A stretch of 64,000 nt of DNA, taken from assembly GCA_029844215.1 (NCBI GenBank), contig CM056740.1, forward strand, positions 28,873,873 through 28,937,872. Direction: 5' to 3'. The translations under genes and the position numbers were made by a program. The notes under the pieces were generated by a model. It was not told the DNA's origin. It searched no databases and saw nothing but the letters and a program-made list of their open reading frames with translations. Every line of letters starts with the position of its first letter. Positions within the stretch are counted from its first letter, which is position 1. This document shows positions 25,552-37,439 of this stretch, piece by piece. The DNA is from Przewalskia tangutica. Its lineage: Eukaryota; Streptophyta; Magnoliopsida; Solanales; Solanaceae.

Positions 25552-28500
25552 ACGCCGTACGTAGTATGTCAACCTATAATGACCATAGTACGTCTATTAA
25601 CTTCTAGTTTCAAACGTAGAATATTCCAAGTGCAAAGTCACTAAATTCTACGGAAAATCGGACAACACTTCCTTTGTTTCTACATACTTTGCCACCTTTT
25701 TCAAGGCCGAATTCAATAACCAAACACGCCACATTTAAGGACCAACAAAGTAGTTAACAATAGGGGATTACATGCTTAATCAAGACATGTAAAATTCCGC
25801 CCCACAACGATATCAAACTAATACAATCTACTAGTCCAATTCGGCCACATTGAGACATAATAACACCAATTCTTATCCAATTTCCATTTCAATCCAATTT
25901 GTTAGCATAACATGATATTAAGTCGCAATCGATTATAACTACTATAATCTTCAAGTAAGTAACATGTGACGATTATAATAAACAATCAAATTGTAATTCA
26001 ATTTCAAATGATTCAACATGTCATTTTCGGATTTGAGATTCCAAATTTCCATAACACTTATCAAACATCATAACACCTATCACATGATCACTAATAACTT
26101 ATCACAACATGAAATCTTCAATTACAAAAGTAAAATGAAGGTTATACCTCAATTAGCCCAAATATGATCCAAGATCACAAGTCGCTCCTTAGCAACTTTA
26201 GCTCCTCCTTTCGATGTTCCAATCCACTCCAAGAAACCCTTAGAAGCTTATGAATAACTCATCTTCAAGTTCCCACTTCAAAGTTGGATAACTCCTTAGG
26301 TTTTCGCCTTGCGACTAATACGAAAACACCATTTTTCCGGGATCTTTCTATTGAGATAACCTTACAATACCCTTAGGAACCTTGGTTTAAAGTGTGGAGC
26401 TTATTGAACAACAAACAAAATTTCTTGTCTTCCTAAGTGCCTCAAACCCGAGAGCAATATAGTGGAAGAACAAGTTTCTTGAAATTTTTTCTAAGTGTGG
26501 GAACTAGTCTTGCTACTACTAGTATTATATAGCACAATGGAGGGTCAAGATGCAAACAAATGGGTGGCCTAGATGAGTTTCACATGGATCCTAGCCAAGT
26601 GGCCTTGACTAAGTCAACAATATCAAGCTATTTGTATTTGCAAGACTTGTTCATCCTAACATTGGTCAAATGACCATATTACCCATGCACATTTCGTCCA
26701 TGACCATAAGGGGGGGGGGGTGACACATGTCGCCCTCCCGTTCGTCGCAATATTTCGTTTTCCGACAATTCCATAATTCCGATAAATTTTTACTCGTCTC
26801 AAACCTTAACATTTTTGAGTTCTTACGTACGTTCTTAGAAACATATCCTGAAATTCCGGGGTGTAACAGGAACATAAGTAAAGGAGCTAAGAATTTCTAA
26901 GGAGCGACTTTGAATCTTGGAAATTTTAAGGGCTTATAAAGGTATAATTCTTGTTGTTTTAGTAATTGAGATTACTTATTGCTGTAGCTATAGATATTAG
27001 CAAGTATGAGATATTTATTATGAAGTTGATAAGTGTATTGGCTATTATAACTCTAATCCGAAAACTAGTATGTTTAGCCCTTGAGATTTCAATTCAATTG
27101 GATTATTAGTTTAATTGTCACATGTTATATAAGGAAGGAATTATAATTGTTAAGTTGTTTATGACTATATAACATGTTTGACCTAAGAGGTTGGATTGAA
27201 AAAGAATTGGAAAGGACTTTGTGTTGTTGTATATGTTTAGTCAAGAATGGCTTTAAATATGGAACTAGTTTCGTATTAATTTGTGGGGCGGAATTTTACA
27301 CGTCCTGATTAAGGCGTGTAATCCCCTTTGGTTAGCTGAATTGTTGGGCCTTAAATGTGGCGTGTTTGGTTATTGAATTCGGCCTTGAAAAAGGTGGCAA
27401 AGTATGTAGAAACAAAGGAAGTGCTGTCCGATTTTCCGTAGAATTTAGTGACTTTGCACTTAGAATATTCTACGTTTGAAGCTAAAGGTTAATGGACGTA
27501 TTATGGCCATTATAGGTTGAAGTACTAAGTATAGCGTATTCTACTTGAAGGATGGAATAGCTATCAAGGTTGAAGTACTTCGGAGCATTTTGCTATTTGT
27601 CGATAATCGTCGCGAGGTATGTGAACCTCTTCCTTCTTTTGACATGATTCTATGTATGGAATATACATGTGGTATTATTTCCTGATTCCTTCTACTCTTA
27701 GAAGTCAAGAGGTATGTATGTTGATTTACTCTACGTGAGGGTTATGTCTAAGTTATCCTAAGTTCTTACCAAGTCTTATGGGGGATGTTGGTAAGAGTCG
27801 TTAGGAGGTATTTTGGAGCCAAGTTGACTTGGCTAAGTTACGGCACAAATGAGAATAAGTATCGAACAAGCCACTGCAGCGTTAATAAAGGAAAATGTAA
27901 TGACAACCAATTAAGTTAAAATGAGTAGAATTCTCCATCTGCATAGAAGCTAAGATAAGACAAAATTGTATTACATTTTCTAGATCATGGCTACTTGATT
28001 AAGATCGTTATAAATAAGTATAACTTATTCACAACGCACCAAAGTATATGTTGCTTAACTTATAAGAATTTACGTATGAAGTTTTAAGACTATGGATCTC
28101 AAATTCTTAAAAGTTAAGAGACTTTATTTTTCAAGTTATGGGACTTGATTCTTAAAGGAAGAAATGAATTGATTTACAAGTATAGAATACTTGATTTGGA
28201 AAGACTTGATTTCTAAAGTTAAGAAACTTGTTTTCTTAAAAGTTAAGAGACTTGAAGTATTTTGAAAGCTATGTGATTTGATTTGAAAGTATAAGTCTCT
28301 TGGTTATAAAAGGAATGAATTTGTCTAAGACATAAAGAGTTATAACGACTTTATGGGAAGTTGGTTATAACAGCTTTATGGAAGATTAAAAGAATGGTTT
28401 TCTTCAGTAATGTAAGCAAAGAAATGACTTGAAATAAAGAAGGGCAAATTGTTTTAAAGGTACCAATTGCTTAAGGTTTTAAAGAAAGAAGTCACGTGAT

Positions 28501-28849
28501 TTAGAAACCTATAATTGTATTTCTAAAAGGTATTGTGACTTGTTTTGAAAAGTAAGTATGACTTGATACTACGGTTATTAGTATCTTGAAAGTTTTATTT
28601 GAAAAAAGAGTCATTTTAAAGGAGTAGAGGTGCGTAGTACTTTGGGTTAAATTCCCGGATTTTTATGTGTGAAACGAAAGTGCCATGAGTTTATAAAAAT
28701 GGAAGTCTAAAGGTTTAATGAACTTGCCTATGTTTGCTTGTGATAGCTTTGAGTGCAAGTATTATATGTTTACGTTGTCGTGACTCACTGGAGGGCCTTG
28801 TCTTGTTGTAAGTTTGCTTGGACGCATCGAAGCTGATGTGGGATTCCAC

Positions 28850-29175
28850 GGGTATGCTTCCATTATGATTGATCCTTGGACATGCTTATACGATGTGGGA
28901 TTCCGGGGCATGTGACCAGGAGGCGGGTTAGATTCCCGGATTTGTTTTATTACCCATGGCCATGCTTATACGATGAGGGATTCCGGGGCATGCGACCATG
29001 TTATGTACGACTATTACTCCACGGGCTATCTCCCATGAAGACATGTACCACGATGAGGATTCCGGCATGTTATATTATTACTCCATGGGCTAGATCACCA
29101 TGAAGACTGCGCTCACGATGAGGATGCCGAGGGCACGGTATGGCCATGCCTATACGATGAGGATTCCGGCATGCG
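28850..29175. repeat. Degenerate repeat array in D
   Basis: Units around ACGATGAGG-ATTCCGG-GCATG recur at irregular spacing (about 28893, 28972, 29050, 29154), with intervening TATTACTCCAYGGGCTA. A cryptic array in the downstream part of the solo LTR. Confidence 0.6.
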
Positions 29176-29180
29176 TCACG

Positions 29181-29181
<1 letters not shown>

Positions 29182-29211
<30 letters not shown>
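29182..29211. repeat. (AT)n microsatellite
   Basis: An uninterrupted TA/AT dinucleotide run of about 30 bases at the left edge of the 120-bp array. Confidence 0.9.
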
Positions 29212-29212
<1 letters not shown>

Positions 29213-29216
<4 letters not shown>

Positions 29217-29575
29217 TGTATATGTGTACGCCGACAGTGAGGTAGGATGCCACGGGCGCGTCACATGGTTATATGTTACACCTACGACTGTCGGCAGTGA
29301 TGTGGGATTCCACGGGCAGGAGATATATATATGTATTGTGTATGTGTACGCCGACAGTGAGGTAGGATGCCACGGGCGCGTCACATGGTTATATGTTACA
29401 CCTACGGCTGTCGGCAGTGATGTGGGATTCCACGGGCAGGAGATATATATATGTATTGTGTATGTGTACGCCGACAGTGAGGTAGGATGCCACGGGCGCG
29501 TCACATGGTTATATGTTACACTTATGACTGTCGGCAGTGATGGGGGATTCCACGGGCACGCTTTGATATTTGTGT
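29213..29575. repeat. Tandem repeat, 3 copies of 120 bp, in D
   Basis: GTGTACGCCGACAGTGAGG recurs at 29224, 29344 and 29464, exactly 120 bases apart, with a near-identical body (GGATGCCACGGGCGCG, TGTCGGCAGTGATG). Because 120 is divisible by three, it keeps open frames on both strands (147 and 122 codons); I regard neither as a gene. Element I has a single copy (57900-58050 and 63330-63475). Confidence 0.92.
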
Positions 29576-30283
29576 GATTTGATCGCGTCCCAGATTGGGC
29601 CGGGTAGTATATGCGTCCCTCCATAAAGGGCCGGATTATGTTATGAAAGATAAGTAAGTTATATGGTAATGAACTTAATGATTTCTCCTAAGTATGTACG
29701 TAAGATTTGGCTATAACTCTTAATGGAATGGAAAAGATAATGATGTGCGATTAAGTTCATGAGATGGTAATGACACGGTAGGATCTGGTATGTACCCTTT
29801 TTATACTTGCCCCTGTCATTCTTTTGTACAGTTATGATTTGTTTACTGTACCTTATTTTCCGTTCCATATTCGCACTGTTATCGATCCTCTTGGCCGCGT
29901 TCATGTCCGCAGTTTAGGTATTACGCTGTGGATCCGCGAGCTTAGGATCCTGGTTCAGCATTTTGAGATGGCTCCAATGTTCCGGAGTTGTCATGGCTAT
30001 GTATATTCAGGGGTACGGCGGGGCCTTGTCCCGTCATAGTATTTGTTCAAATCTTAGAGGTCTGTATTCACATGTGGGCTGGACTGGTTAGAGTTGTAAT
30101 TACATTTTTGGATAGTGTAAGCCCTTTTTGGGTGATTTATATTATGGCAGCCTTATCGGCTTGGCCTTGGTTAAAAAAAAAGGGGAGTGTTATTTATCTT
30201 CCGCAGTTTTATTATGTTGTATGATTAGAAGGGTGCCCAGGTAGGGCACCAGTCGCGGCCCGGGGTCGGGTCGTGACAGTTTC

Positions 30284-31750
30284 TTACCTTAAAAATTAGG
30301 TCTCTTATTCTTAGAATAATTCAATACTCAATACTTTCACACCAAGTACTCTATACTTCTTCATATCAAGAAATCCTTGTCTACCTTATTTAGGATAAAC
30401 CATTCCTCAAGAACAAGTGGGTTAACTCCTTAACCCAACCGACTTCGACATTTTCTTAAAACAAGTCAAGTATAACAAATGGATTTACTTCATTTAAAAC
30501 ACGTACGTCTACCGAACTATATAGTTATAACTACTCATGCTCAAGAGATAAGAAAGTTTCCACATACCTCTCTGGTTAATCCACTTGCTAAGTCCAATAC
30601 ACCACACGTAGTACGTCAACCTATAATGACCATAATACATTTATTAACCTCTAGTTACAATGTAGAATACTTCAAGTGCAAGGTCACTAAATTCTATGGA
30701 AAATTGGGCAGCATTTCCTTTGTTTCTACATACTTTGCCACCTTTTTCAAGGTCGAATTCAGCATCCAAACGCCACTTTTAAGGCCCAACAATCCAAACA
30801 TTTCAAAGGGGATTATACACCTAAACTTGGATATGTAAAATTCTGTCCCACAATGTACAACAACTAACTTAACAAGTTTAAGGTAGTATCTAGGCTACAA
30901 CATGCTTACATATCATTCTTATCCAACTCTTTCATATCCAAACCATATTTCTTGCATGCAATGTATCTAAGGGCAATATTTACCACTACAAAATCTCTCT
31001 TCTACACATGCAACACTAAAACTAGTTACAAGAAAAGAATTGTTACCTTAGAGCTTTAGCCAAAATTATTCCAACAAGTTTGCTATCCTCCTTTCCAAAA
31101 ACACCACCACAACAACTCTTACAAGCTAGCCAACAAGCTTCCTTCTTGCCACACTTTTCAGATTTTCCTCAAGCTTTGATTTCCTCTTGAAATTCTAGAG
31201 AGAAGGGAGAGCTTCTAATTTAGAGAGAGAGAAGAACTTGAAGAATGACCAAGTCTTCAAGACTTGGTCAATAAGTAGTGCATGCAAAATCAGATGGGGG
31301 GGACACTTGTCACCCACCCATGTCCTCTTTAAAAGAAAATATCAGATTTACTCAATTTTTCCGCCAAAAGTTCCGCCTCGGCGCCGCGGCGCTGAAACCC
31401 CTGCCGACTCCCAGAACTATCCGGTGCCGCGGCCCTGCAACCGGCGCCGCGGCCCTGTGGCTCCTGACCGAAACACTTTATGTCCGACTGCGCACTGAAC
31501 ATGTAACTCCCATAACTTTCTACTCCGATGTCCTATCGACGAACGGTTGGTTGAGTTGGAAACTAGACTCAACGAGCTACGCACTAGGCCTTTGAAACAC
31601 CTAGGAAATCTCAATGCAACGGGTCATAACCCGCCTCAAAGTTGACTAAAACTCATCCGAAACAATCCGTCAACCTATCTTCCTAAAAAATTTAAGTCTT
31701 ACTCCCTTTCGTACGTTCTCATAGCATGACCTGAATTACGGGGTGTAACA
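30284..31750 (-). repeat. LTR of element E, second segment
   Basis: Continuation of 6207-7153 across the D insertion. On the minus strand the LTR start TGTTACACCCCG lies at 31750. It is followed on the right by a LINE fragment rather than internal sequence, so this is the outer edge of the 5' LTR. It contains a GC-rich island at 31375-31480. Confidence 0.78.
31375..31480. other. GC-rich island with reiterated GCGCCGCGGC
   Basis: Three near-copies of GCGCCGCGGCSCTG occur within about 80 bases, in otherwise AT-rich LTR sequence. A similar CG-rich patch lies in solo LTR G at 33216-33330. Confidence 0.7.
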
Positions 31751-31917
31751 TATACCTCCTACCATTTCATCCAAATATTCCCAAAAATGCCTTTTCTCCT
31801 CATCTTTCAAGCCCGCATGCGGCACATACGCACTATTAATGTTCATAGTGCACCCTTCAACTACCAACTTAATCGCCACCATCATGTAATTGACCCTCCT
31901 AACCTCTGCCACCTCTT
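31751..31917 (-). pseudogene. LINE endonuclease fragment
   Basis: The minus strand from 31917 down reads in one open frame EVAEVRRVN, then MVAIKLVVEGCTMNINSAY, VPHAGLKDEEKRHFWEYLDE and MVGG. This is the middle of an apurinic-type endonuclease domain of a non-LTR retrotransposon (the beta strands before the catalytic GDFN). It resembles RTE-type or cultivated-plant LINE families rather than the L1 element at 42648. It is cut at 31750 by insertion of E and fused at about 31918 to gypsy sequence. Only about 55 residues remain. Confidence 0.7.
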
Positions 31918-32276
31918 TAAAATGGAGTGGGGTCAGTTGGAGGTGGTCCCTCTATGTGATAGGGTCACGAGAGTGTGAGGCCCAAGTCTAGTTAATCACT
32001 TTACGAGTTCATGGACGCGTTCCACCAGAACTGGGTCGTGGGAGCCGAAAATGGCCTTAAAATTGTTGGGTATAGTGACTCCAAGGATTGGAAAACATAA
32101 GCAATATTTGAAATTATGTACGTATACTAGAATAAATGTAGGAAGTACGAGAAGAGTACGACAAGTAAGAAAATGAGCGAACAAGTGTTAAAAGAATTGA
32201 AGTGGTTACAGTTATGAGTAATCAAGGTACGAAAAGAGAATCCTTTTAGGTCATGAATGGGAGTTAATAGTGGTGA
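31918..32276 (+). other. Orphan gypsy internal fragment with conserved block
   Basis: It aligns with element I at 59571-59860: GGGTCACGAGAG, GGCCCAAGTCTAGTTAAT, TGGACGCGTTCCACC, then TATAGTGACTCCAA. Plus orientation, non-coding, with no LTR attached. It is interrupted on the right by solo LTR G. Confidence 0.7.
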
Positions 32277-33513
32277 TATACTGATGTGCGATTTATACAA
32301 ACGCTAAACGCAAGTGCACATATCGTTACAAGTAATATAGTCTGGATAAGACCGAATATCGTCCTCATGGACTGGTTTTCAAGTACCGATTATCTATGCT
32401 TTAGTTTCAATTTGGTTAACGTTAATTGGTTTGGAATTCTAGACTAATAATGCAGGAAATAAACTAATTATGAAAATACTTTGATTTAAATCAGTTATGA
32501 CAGAGAATTAGGGCTTCCAAGATCATCAACTATCCACTCTATTCAATCATTAATACAATTAGACCGACTTCTTCTACATTAAGATAACAGGTTAACTAGA
32601 CCGTTTTATATTCTGGTTAGGATATATAAACACTCAACCCCGATGCAGAACCCTTCTATCTTTCGATGACAAGATTGACTACAAAGGATGATTAAGAGAA
32701 ATAACCTATTAAGCTACACAAGTATCAGGGTACTTTCGTCCACGATTTAAACCTATGTTTATTCAACTATAGCATACATAATCTCCCCTTTCGGATTTCG
32801 ATTAGAACTCATATAAGTGATGATAACTAGTGATCAATTAATTATCAAGCAATCAAAGCAATTATTGAATAAACCTTAATCAAGTGAAGAAGAAAACAAA
32901 CTAATGCATTAATTCATGAATAAGAGTTTCAAACGAATCACAAGAAAATCCCTAATAAAGTAATTAGTTCCTAGCCATAGTCACGCTAAGAACTAATACA
33001 ATCTCCACACATGAACTGAAATAAACAAAGAAAAGAGAAAGAAAAGAAAATACTTGAACTAGGTCTCAAATTTTCGCCTCCTATAGTTGTGTTGTATGTA
33101 CAATGGATGGATTCAATAATGAGCAGGGTTTTAGGGATTATATAGATTTTGTAAGTAGGAAAATTTATCCCTTTTGGACTCTGAAAACGTGTCAAATTCG
33201 GCCCAAAACATCAAAAATACCGCGTCGGCGTCGTGGCCCGGCGATCGGCCACATACCAAAATCGTAGAGTTTTCGAAATTTCGATGGTCGCCGCGACATC
33301 GGGACCAGCGCGCGCTGAGGCGTTATTTTCCTGATTTTTTGCTTCGACGTCCTTTTTTTATCCGGACTTCGTCTGATCTCTTCTATACTAACCGGGACTT
33401 CTTAGACTTCATTTATTGGCCCTTTTTGTGTGCAATTCCATCTCAATTAAGCTCATTTTTCTTTTTTTCGTCATTTCTCCATTTCTGACCGTTGTGACAC
33501 AAAAGAAAGAAAA

Positions 33514-36500
33514 TCACACGACTAAATCGTGGATCGTGCCTTACCCCGCACCCTAGTGACACAACATCGAGTAATCGAACATAAAACAACAAATACGAGA
33601 TAACAGAAATATAAAACAATAATCAGGAAACTTGCCTTTCGCATATATATAACCATCAACTCTTTTACAAATGAACAAATTTAATCCTTTTTACAAACCC
33701 CGCCACAACAAGATTACTGCACTTCTAAGAAATGATACGACAACTATGGCGACGGGGCCCCGCCAAACTCGAATGTAAACACTTACTACGACAGTGGACT
33801 ATACCACCGATAAGCCTCCGAGAAACGGAGCTTCCCAAACGCTGAATCGTGACCGAGAGCTAGGATCAACGATCGGTGTACCTCAACTCGCGGCGTGAAC
33901 GCAGCCCCGGGCGAGGTCGATAACAGTGCAGAGTATGTGAAACTAAAAATATCAGAAATGAAATCATAATAGTCTATAAAGCAGAGACATGTATGATAAG
34001 CAAACTACATCCACAACAAATAAGCGATATGTCAAGTCGTGACTCACGCCTCAAAGTTATCACAATAAACCGTGCGGCAAGTACGAAGGCATAGCCGACT
34101 ACTAAGACCCACAGCATCAAAAATACCACAAACCGTATCCCGAGGTCTTTCTAGACCGCACCACATGATCGGCCGCCACTCGCCCGCAATATCAATGCGC
34201 GTCTATTCCTGGAACTCTCGCAGCCCGCATAGGTCACACACGACCCGCATGAGGTATTCTCGAATCACGGTCCTGCATCACCGAGGTATACCCCGCATCG
34301 GGCGCACCAACCCTCGGATTCCGCCTAGGCTCCCGCAACCCGCATAGTCTCAAAAGACCGCATAGTCTCAACAGCATCGCATAGGAATCCCCGCATCGTG
34401 CTAAACACCGGAATGATCAAATCCTCGAGCTACCGCGACCGCGTAGTCACGAGGACCGCATAGCCGTAAGACCGCGTGATCGGTGGCAAGCCCTGTATAA
34501 TAAGTCAAGGGGTATGTGATACAATAACAAGATAACGGGCTTAACGCTTAACAACGTAAGCACAACAGAGTGACCCTTCACATAATAATCACAAGATACT
34601 AACACACGTAGCATCCTAACATGCTTACTTATCAAGTCAACAAGAAAGTATTACAAGGCTATCACAAACCAATACAATCAAGTTATTCACACAAGGTACT
34701 TTCTACTATCAAGTTCTGTACCTATCCCCAAAGCACTTCATACATTAAATCTTTACAAGATACGTTTCACAAAACCACACAATACCAAGAGTATATGAAC
34801 ATAGAGTGATTATCTTTTAAAGTAAATCAATTACTTCTCTTTGTAAAATCAAGTAGCAACATTCTTTTCCAATGTTTAAGTTTGCCTAATTTCCAATGTT
34901 CAAGTTTCTCATTTTAGAACGGTTTCAGTAGTTCATAATCTTATTCATTTAAGAATATAATTCTCCTTTAAACAACTGAGAAACCTAAGCCTTACATGAG
35001 TAGGATATTCTTGTTTATAACAATCTTATTACAAGACCATGATCTAGGAAATATCATTTTGTCTCATCTTAGTTTCTATGCAGATGGAAGTTTCTAATGG
35101 TTTTATTAATACTTTCTGAGTCAGAACGTTTCCTTTTATTATCGCTGCAGTGGTTTGTAGATACACAGTCTGATTTCCGAAATCAGTAAAACATTCTTAA
35201 GCCGTTATACCTAACCTCCCATAAAGCTAGTATAACTCTTAAGTTTTCAAAAACCAAGTATTACTTCTTCTTTCAAAATGATTCAAAAATCTTTTGAAAT
35301 ACTTCAAGTTCTTTATTAACACATAACAAGCCAGTTATAGTTCAAATCGCTACCTTTTAAAACCACATGTATTTTCTAACCAACATAAAGTCGTTATAAC
35401 CAACTTCCCATAAAGCCGTTATAACACTTTATTTTTTAAAAAAATCAAATACATTTAGCACATGTACGTCTACCGTACTACATAGTTCACACATATCATG
35501 CTAGAAGAGATAGGAAGAGGTTCACATACCTCGCGACGAGTATCGACTAATAGCAAAACGCTCCAACCGTCGGCTACTCCTTAAGCCAAGCAGATCGCGC
35601 CACACGTAGTACTCCCACCTATAAGGCCACAAGGCGCTTATTAACATTAGGTCTCTTCAGAGAACATTCTACCAAAAATTCGGCAAAGACTTCCCCGCAA
35701 CAACAGAAATCTCCTCCTCTATCGAGGCCGCTACCAAGCCAACCGTGGGGTTATACATCTAACCCTAACTGTACAACTCTACTCCATGGTACTACTACAC
35801 AAGTCTACCGTAATACAACCCTATGTAATTACAACAAAGACTCTTCTTTAAATTCAGCTTAAGTCGCAAGACATTGCCGATAACTACGTTCGATTCTATT
35901 ATATAGTATACTTCAACTATATATTCACAATCATGTAATTTCCAATTACAATAGAGGACAAGATAATTACCTCGATAAGCCCATAATTATCCTAGCTTAA
36001 AGTCGATCCCGGCAATCGCTTAGCTCCAACTCCGAGCGCTCAACCCGCTCTAAACCACCCTTAGAAGTTCTAACCAACTTCTACACAATACTCCAACGGA
36101 CTATGGAGATTTTCCTAGGGTTTCGGTTTTGTACTGACGGAAGTATAATAGTATTTTCTGGCTTTTCAGATAGTATAACCTTAGAATACAACAAGGTATA
36201 TGGCTAAGGTAATTGGGCATTATAACAATACTTTGAGAGTATTTCTACACCACAAAGGGGTACATTATACGAGAACAACACCACGCGAGGGTGAAGTCTC
36301 GCCACAAGGCCAACTCAGGGAGGGCTCTCGCCAAGGGGGAAAGGGCGAGAACAAGGTGAAGGGAGGAGGAAGAGCTCACAAGACTTAGGCATTTTTGGAT
36401 GAAGAAGTCTTCAACCTTAAGGGTATTTATAGGTCAAGGGATGGCCAACCAAAGGCCAAGATCAATCCATGTGTTAGGCAAGTGTAGGCTAGGATTTACC

Positions 36501-36820
36501 AACACAAATATCCTACCAACTCCTTGACTTTTCCAAGGCACCAAAAACGTGCTCCTCTTTGTCCATTCGTCCAAATGGACGTTCAAGTCCACCAATGGAG
36601 GTGCCGTGTCGCCTCCCGTTGGTCCAAAATGTTTCGTCTCTCGGAAAAATCCGCAAAAATTAGAAATGACATAGCCAAATTCCCTACGAAAGTCGTGGAA
36701 AACGTTTGTCGAAAACGACTCTAAACGGGTGTCGTGAACAAAATTAATTCGCCAAGCCTTAGTACAAGTTTCAAATTTTCTACGACGCCCTACGCATATA
36801 CTGAAATACGGGGTATAACA
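33514..36820 (-). repeat. 3' LTR of element C
   Basis: About 3.31 kb. The left end reads TCACACGACT where the 5' copy reads TGTCACGACC, so the terminus is altered. Compared with 39284-42606, this copy lacks many bases in G/C runs (for example 36285-36370 against 42040-42140). Confidence 0.85.
36424..36431 (-). promoter_or_regulatory. Putative TATA box, C 3' LTR
   Basis: TATAAATA on the minus strand, about 390 bases from the LTR start. The same site is at 42193-42200 in the 5' LTR and, on the plus strand, at 3106 in K. Confidence 0.55.
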
Positions 36821-36853
36821 AAAACAACCTTAGAAACATTCGTCCCGAATGTT
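36821..36853 (-). other. Inverted repeat and degenerate polypurine tract of C
   Basis: Minus strand: inverted repeat AACATTCGGGACGAATGTT (36835-36853), then CTAAGGTTGTTTT before the LTR. The usual CTAAGGGGGGAAGAA is replaced by a T-rich version that equals the sequence outside the 5' LTR (see findings). Confidence 0.7.
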
Positions 36854-37439
36854 CCTTCTAAGTCTCAAAACAAACGCGCGCCAGTCACTACTATACTTAC
36901 GAGCACAATCCTGCCACATCCGCCACGAAACACCCGCACATAAAAACTTACATCCAAGTCCACGAGGAAACACTCTAACATCACCAAATGATACCACTTT
37001 GTCACTTTGTCGCGAGCCTTGCTCCGACGACCCAACAAATGGTACCGGCCGCTTGCGATCCCCGAGGTCGCCGTGACACTAACTCTTACCATATTTCGAG
37101 CATCGTCAGATTCAAAACTCGGTTACTATCTCTAACGTGGTCATCATTAATCGAACACTGATGGATCTTCGATACTTTCCGAATATAACAAAACGAAGAC
37201 CGGACGCCCCGCCTCCTAAGTCGGACGACAAATGCTAACATATAGGCAACCCGCCTATTCTTCACATGAACTCACAAAGGCCCAAAGTAACTCGGGCTAA
37301 GTTCCTCTGTTTCCAAAATTCGTCACACCTAATCCGGTGGTACCTTCAAGAAGACCGACCAACTCAACTCTAAGCGTGCCGCCGCTTATCCGCACGATAT
37401 CTCCGAGCCGCGTAACCTCTTCTAGCCAAGCTTCTCACT

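Larger units (their letters stand above)
7969..26868 (-). mobile_element. Element A, Ty3/gypsy element with pol fragment, hosting B
   Basis: A minus-strand element. 3' LTR 7969-10943, internal region 10944-14580, 5' LTR 14581-16225 continued at 25557-26868 after the B insertion. Target duplications are GGAAT (7964-7968) and GGAAC (26869-26873), one transition apart. The LTR start at 7969 reads CGCCACGACC where the paired copy reads TGTCACGACT. Net length without B is about 9.6 kb. The internal region keeps the leader, a non-coding block and the RNase H-integrase part of pol, but no gag or RT that I can recognise. Confidence 0.9.
14581..26868 (-). repeat. 5' LTR of element A, split by element B
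   Basis: Starts TGTCACGACT at 14581, runs to 16225, is interrupted by B, and resumes at 25557 to end GTGTAACA at 26868. The joined length (about 2.96 kb) equals that of the 3' LTR, which confirms the split: CAATACGCC at 16225 joins GTACGTAGTATG, exactly as at 9620. Confidence 0.9.
7154..30278 (+). mobile_element. Solo LTR D (~4.2 kb), interrupted by element A
   Basis: D starts TGTTACACCCCG at 7154 and ends GGTCGTGACA at 30278. It is flanked by perfect 5-bp target duplications GTTTC (7149-7153 and 30279-30283). Removing the nested element A leaves about 4.2 kb (7154-7968 plus 26874-30278) with no primer-binding site, coding sequence or second LTR. It is therefore a solo LTR left by LTR-LTR recombination. 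Its length, start and end match the LTR of element I. It is inserted in the LTR of E. Confidence 0.85.
5167..31750 (-). mobile_element. Element E, partial Ty3/gypsy element hosting K and D
   Basis: A minus-strand element whose 3' part lies left of the window. Visible pieces are the end of gag (5240-6207), an LTR section (6207-7153) and the rest of that LTR after the D insertion (30284-31750). The LTR's outer end reads TGTTACACCCCG on the minus strand and stops at 31750. K interrupts its internal region at 5166/5167. The leader, primer-binding site and U5 end of the LTR are missing: gag runs straight into LTR interior at about 6207. Confidence 0.7.

Noticed and set aside
29181..29624. 147-codon and 122-codon open frames on opposite strands
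   Set aside because: Both are produced by the 120-bp tandem repeat, whose length is a multiple of three; no start context, domain or neighbour supports a gene.
31751..32281. TATAC after element E as shared evidence with the TATAC duplication of G
   Set aside because: E's left flank is outside the window, so the match of a 5-bp string at 31751 and 32277 is probably chance.
33174..33488. 104-codon plus-strand frame with Phe-rich tail
   Set aside because: It lies in solo LTR G across the CG-rich patch and a pyrimidine run; no domain, and no homologous frame elsewhere in the window.
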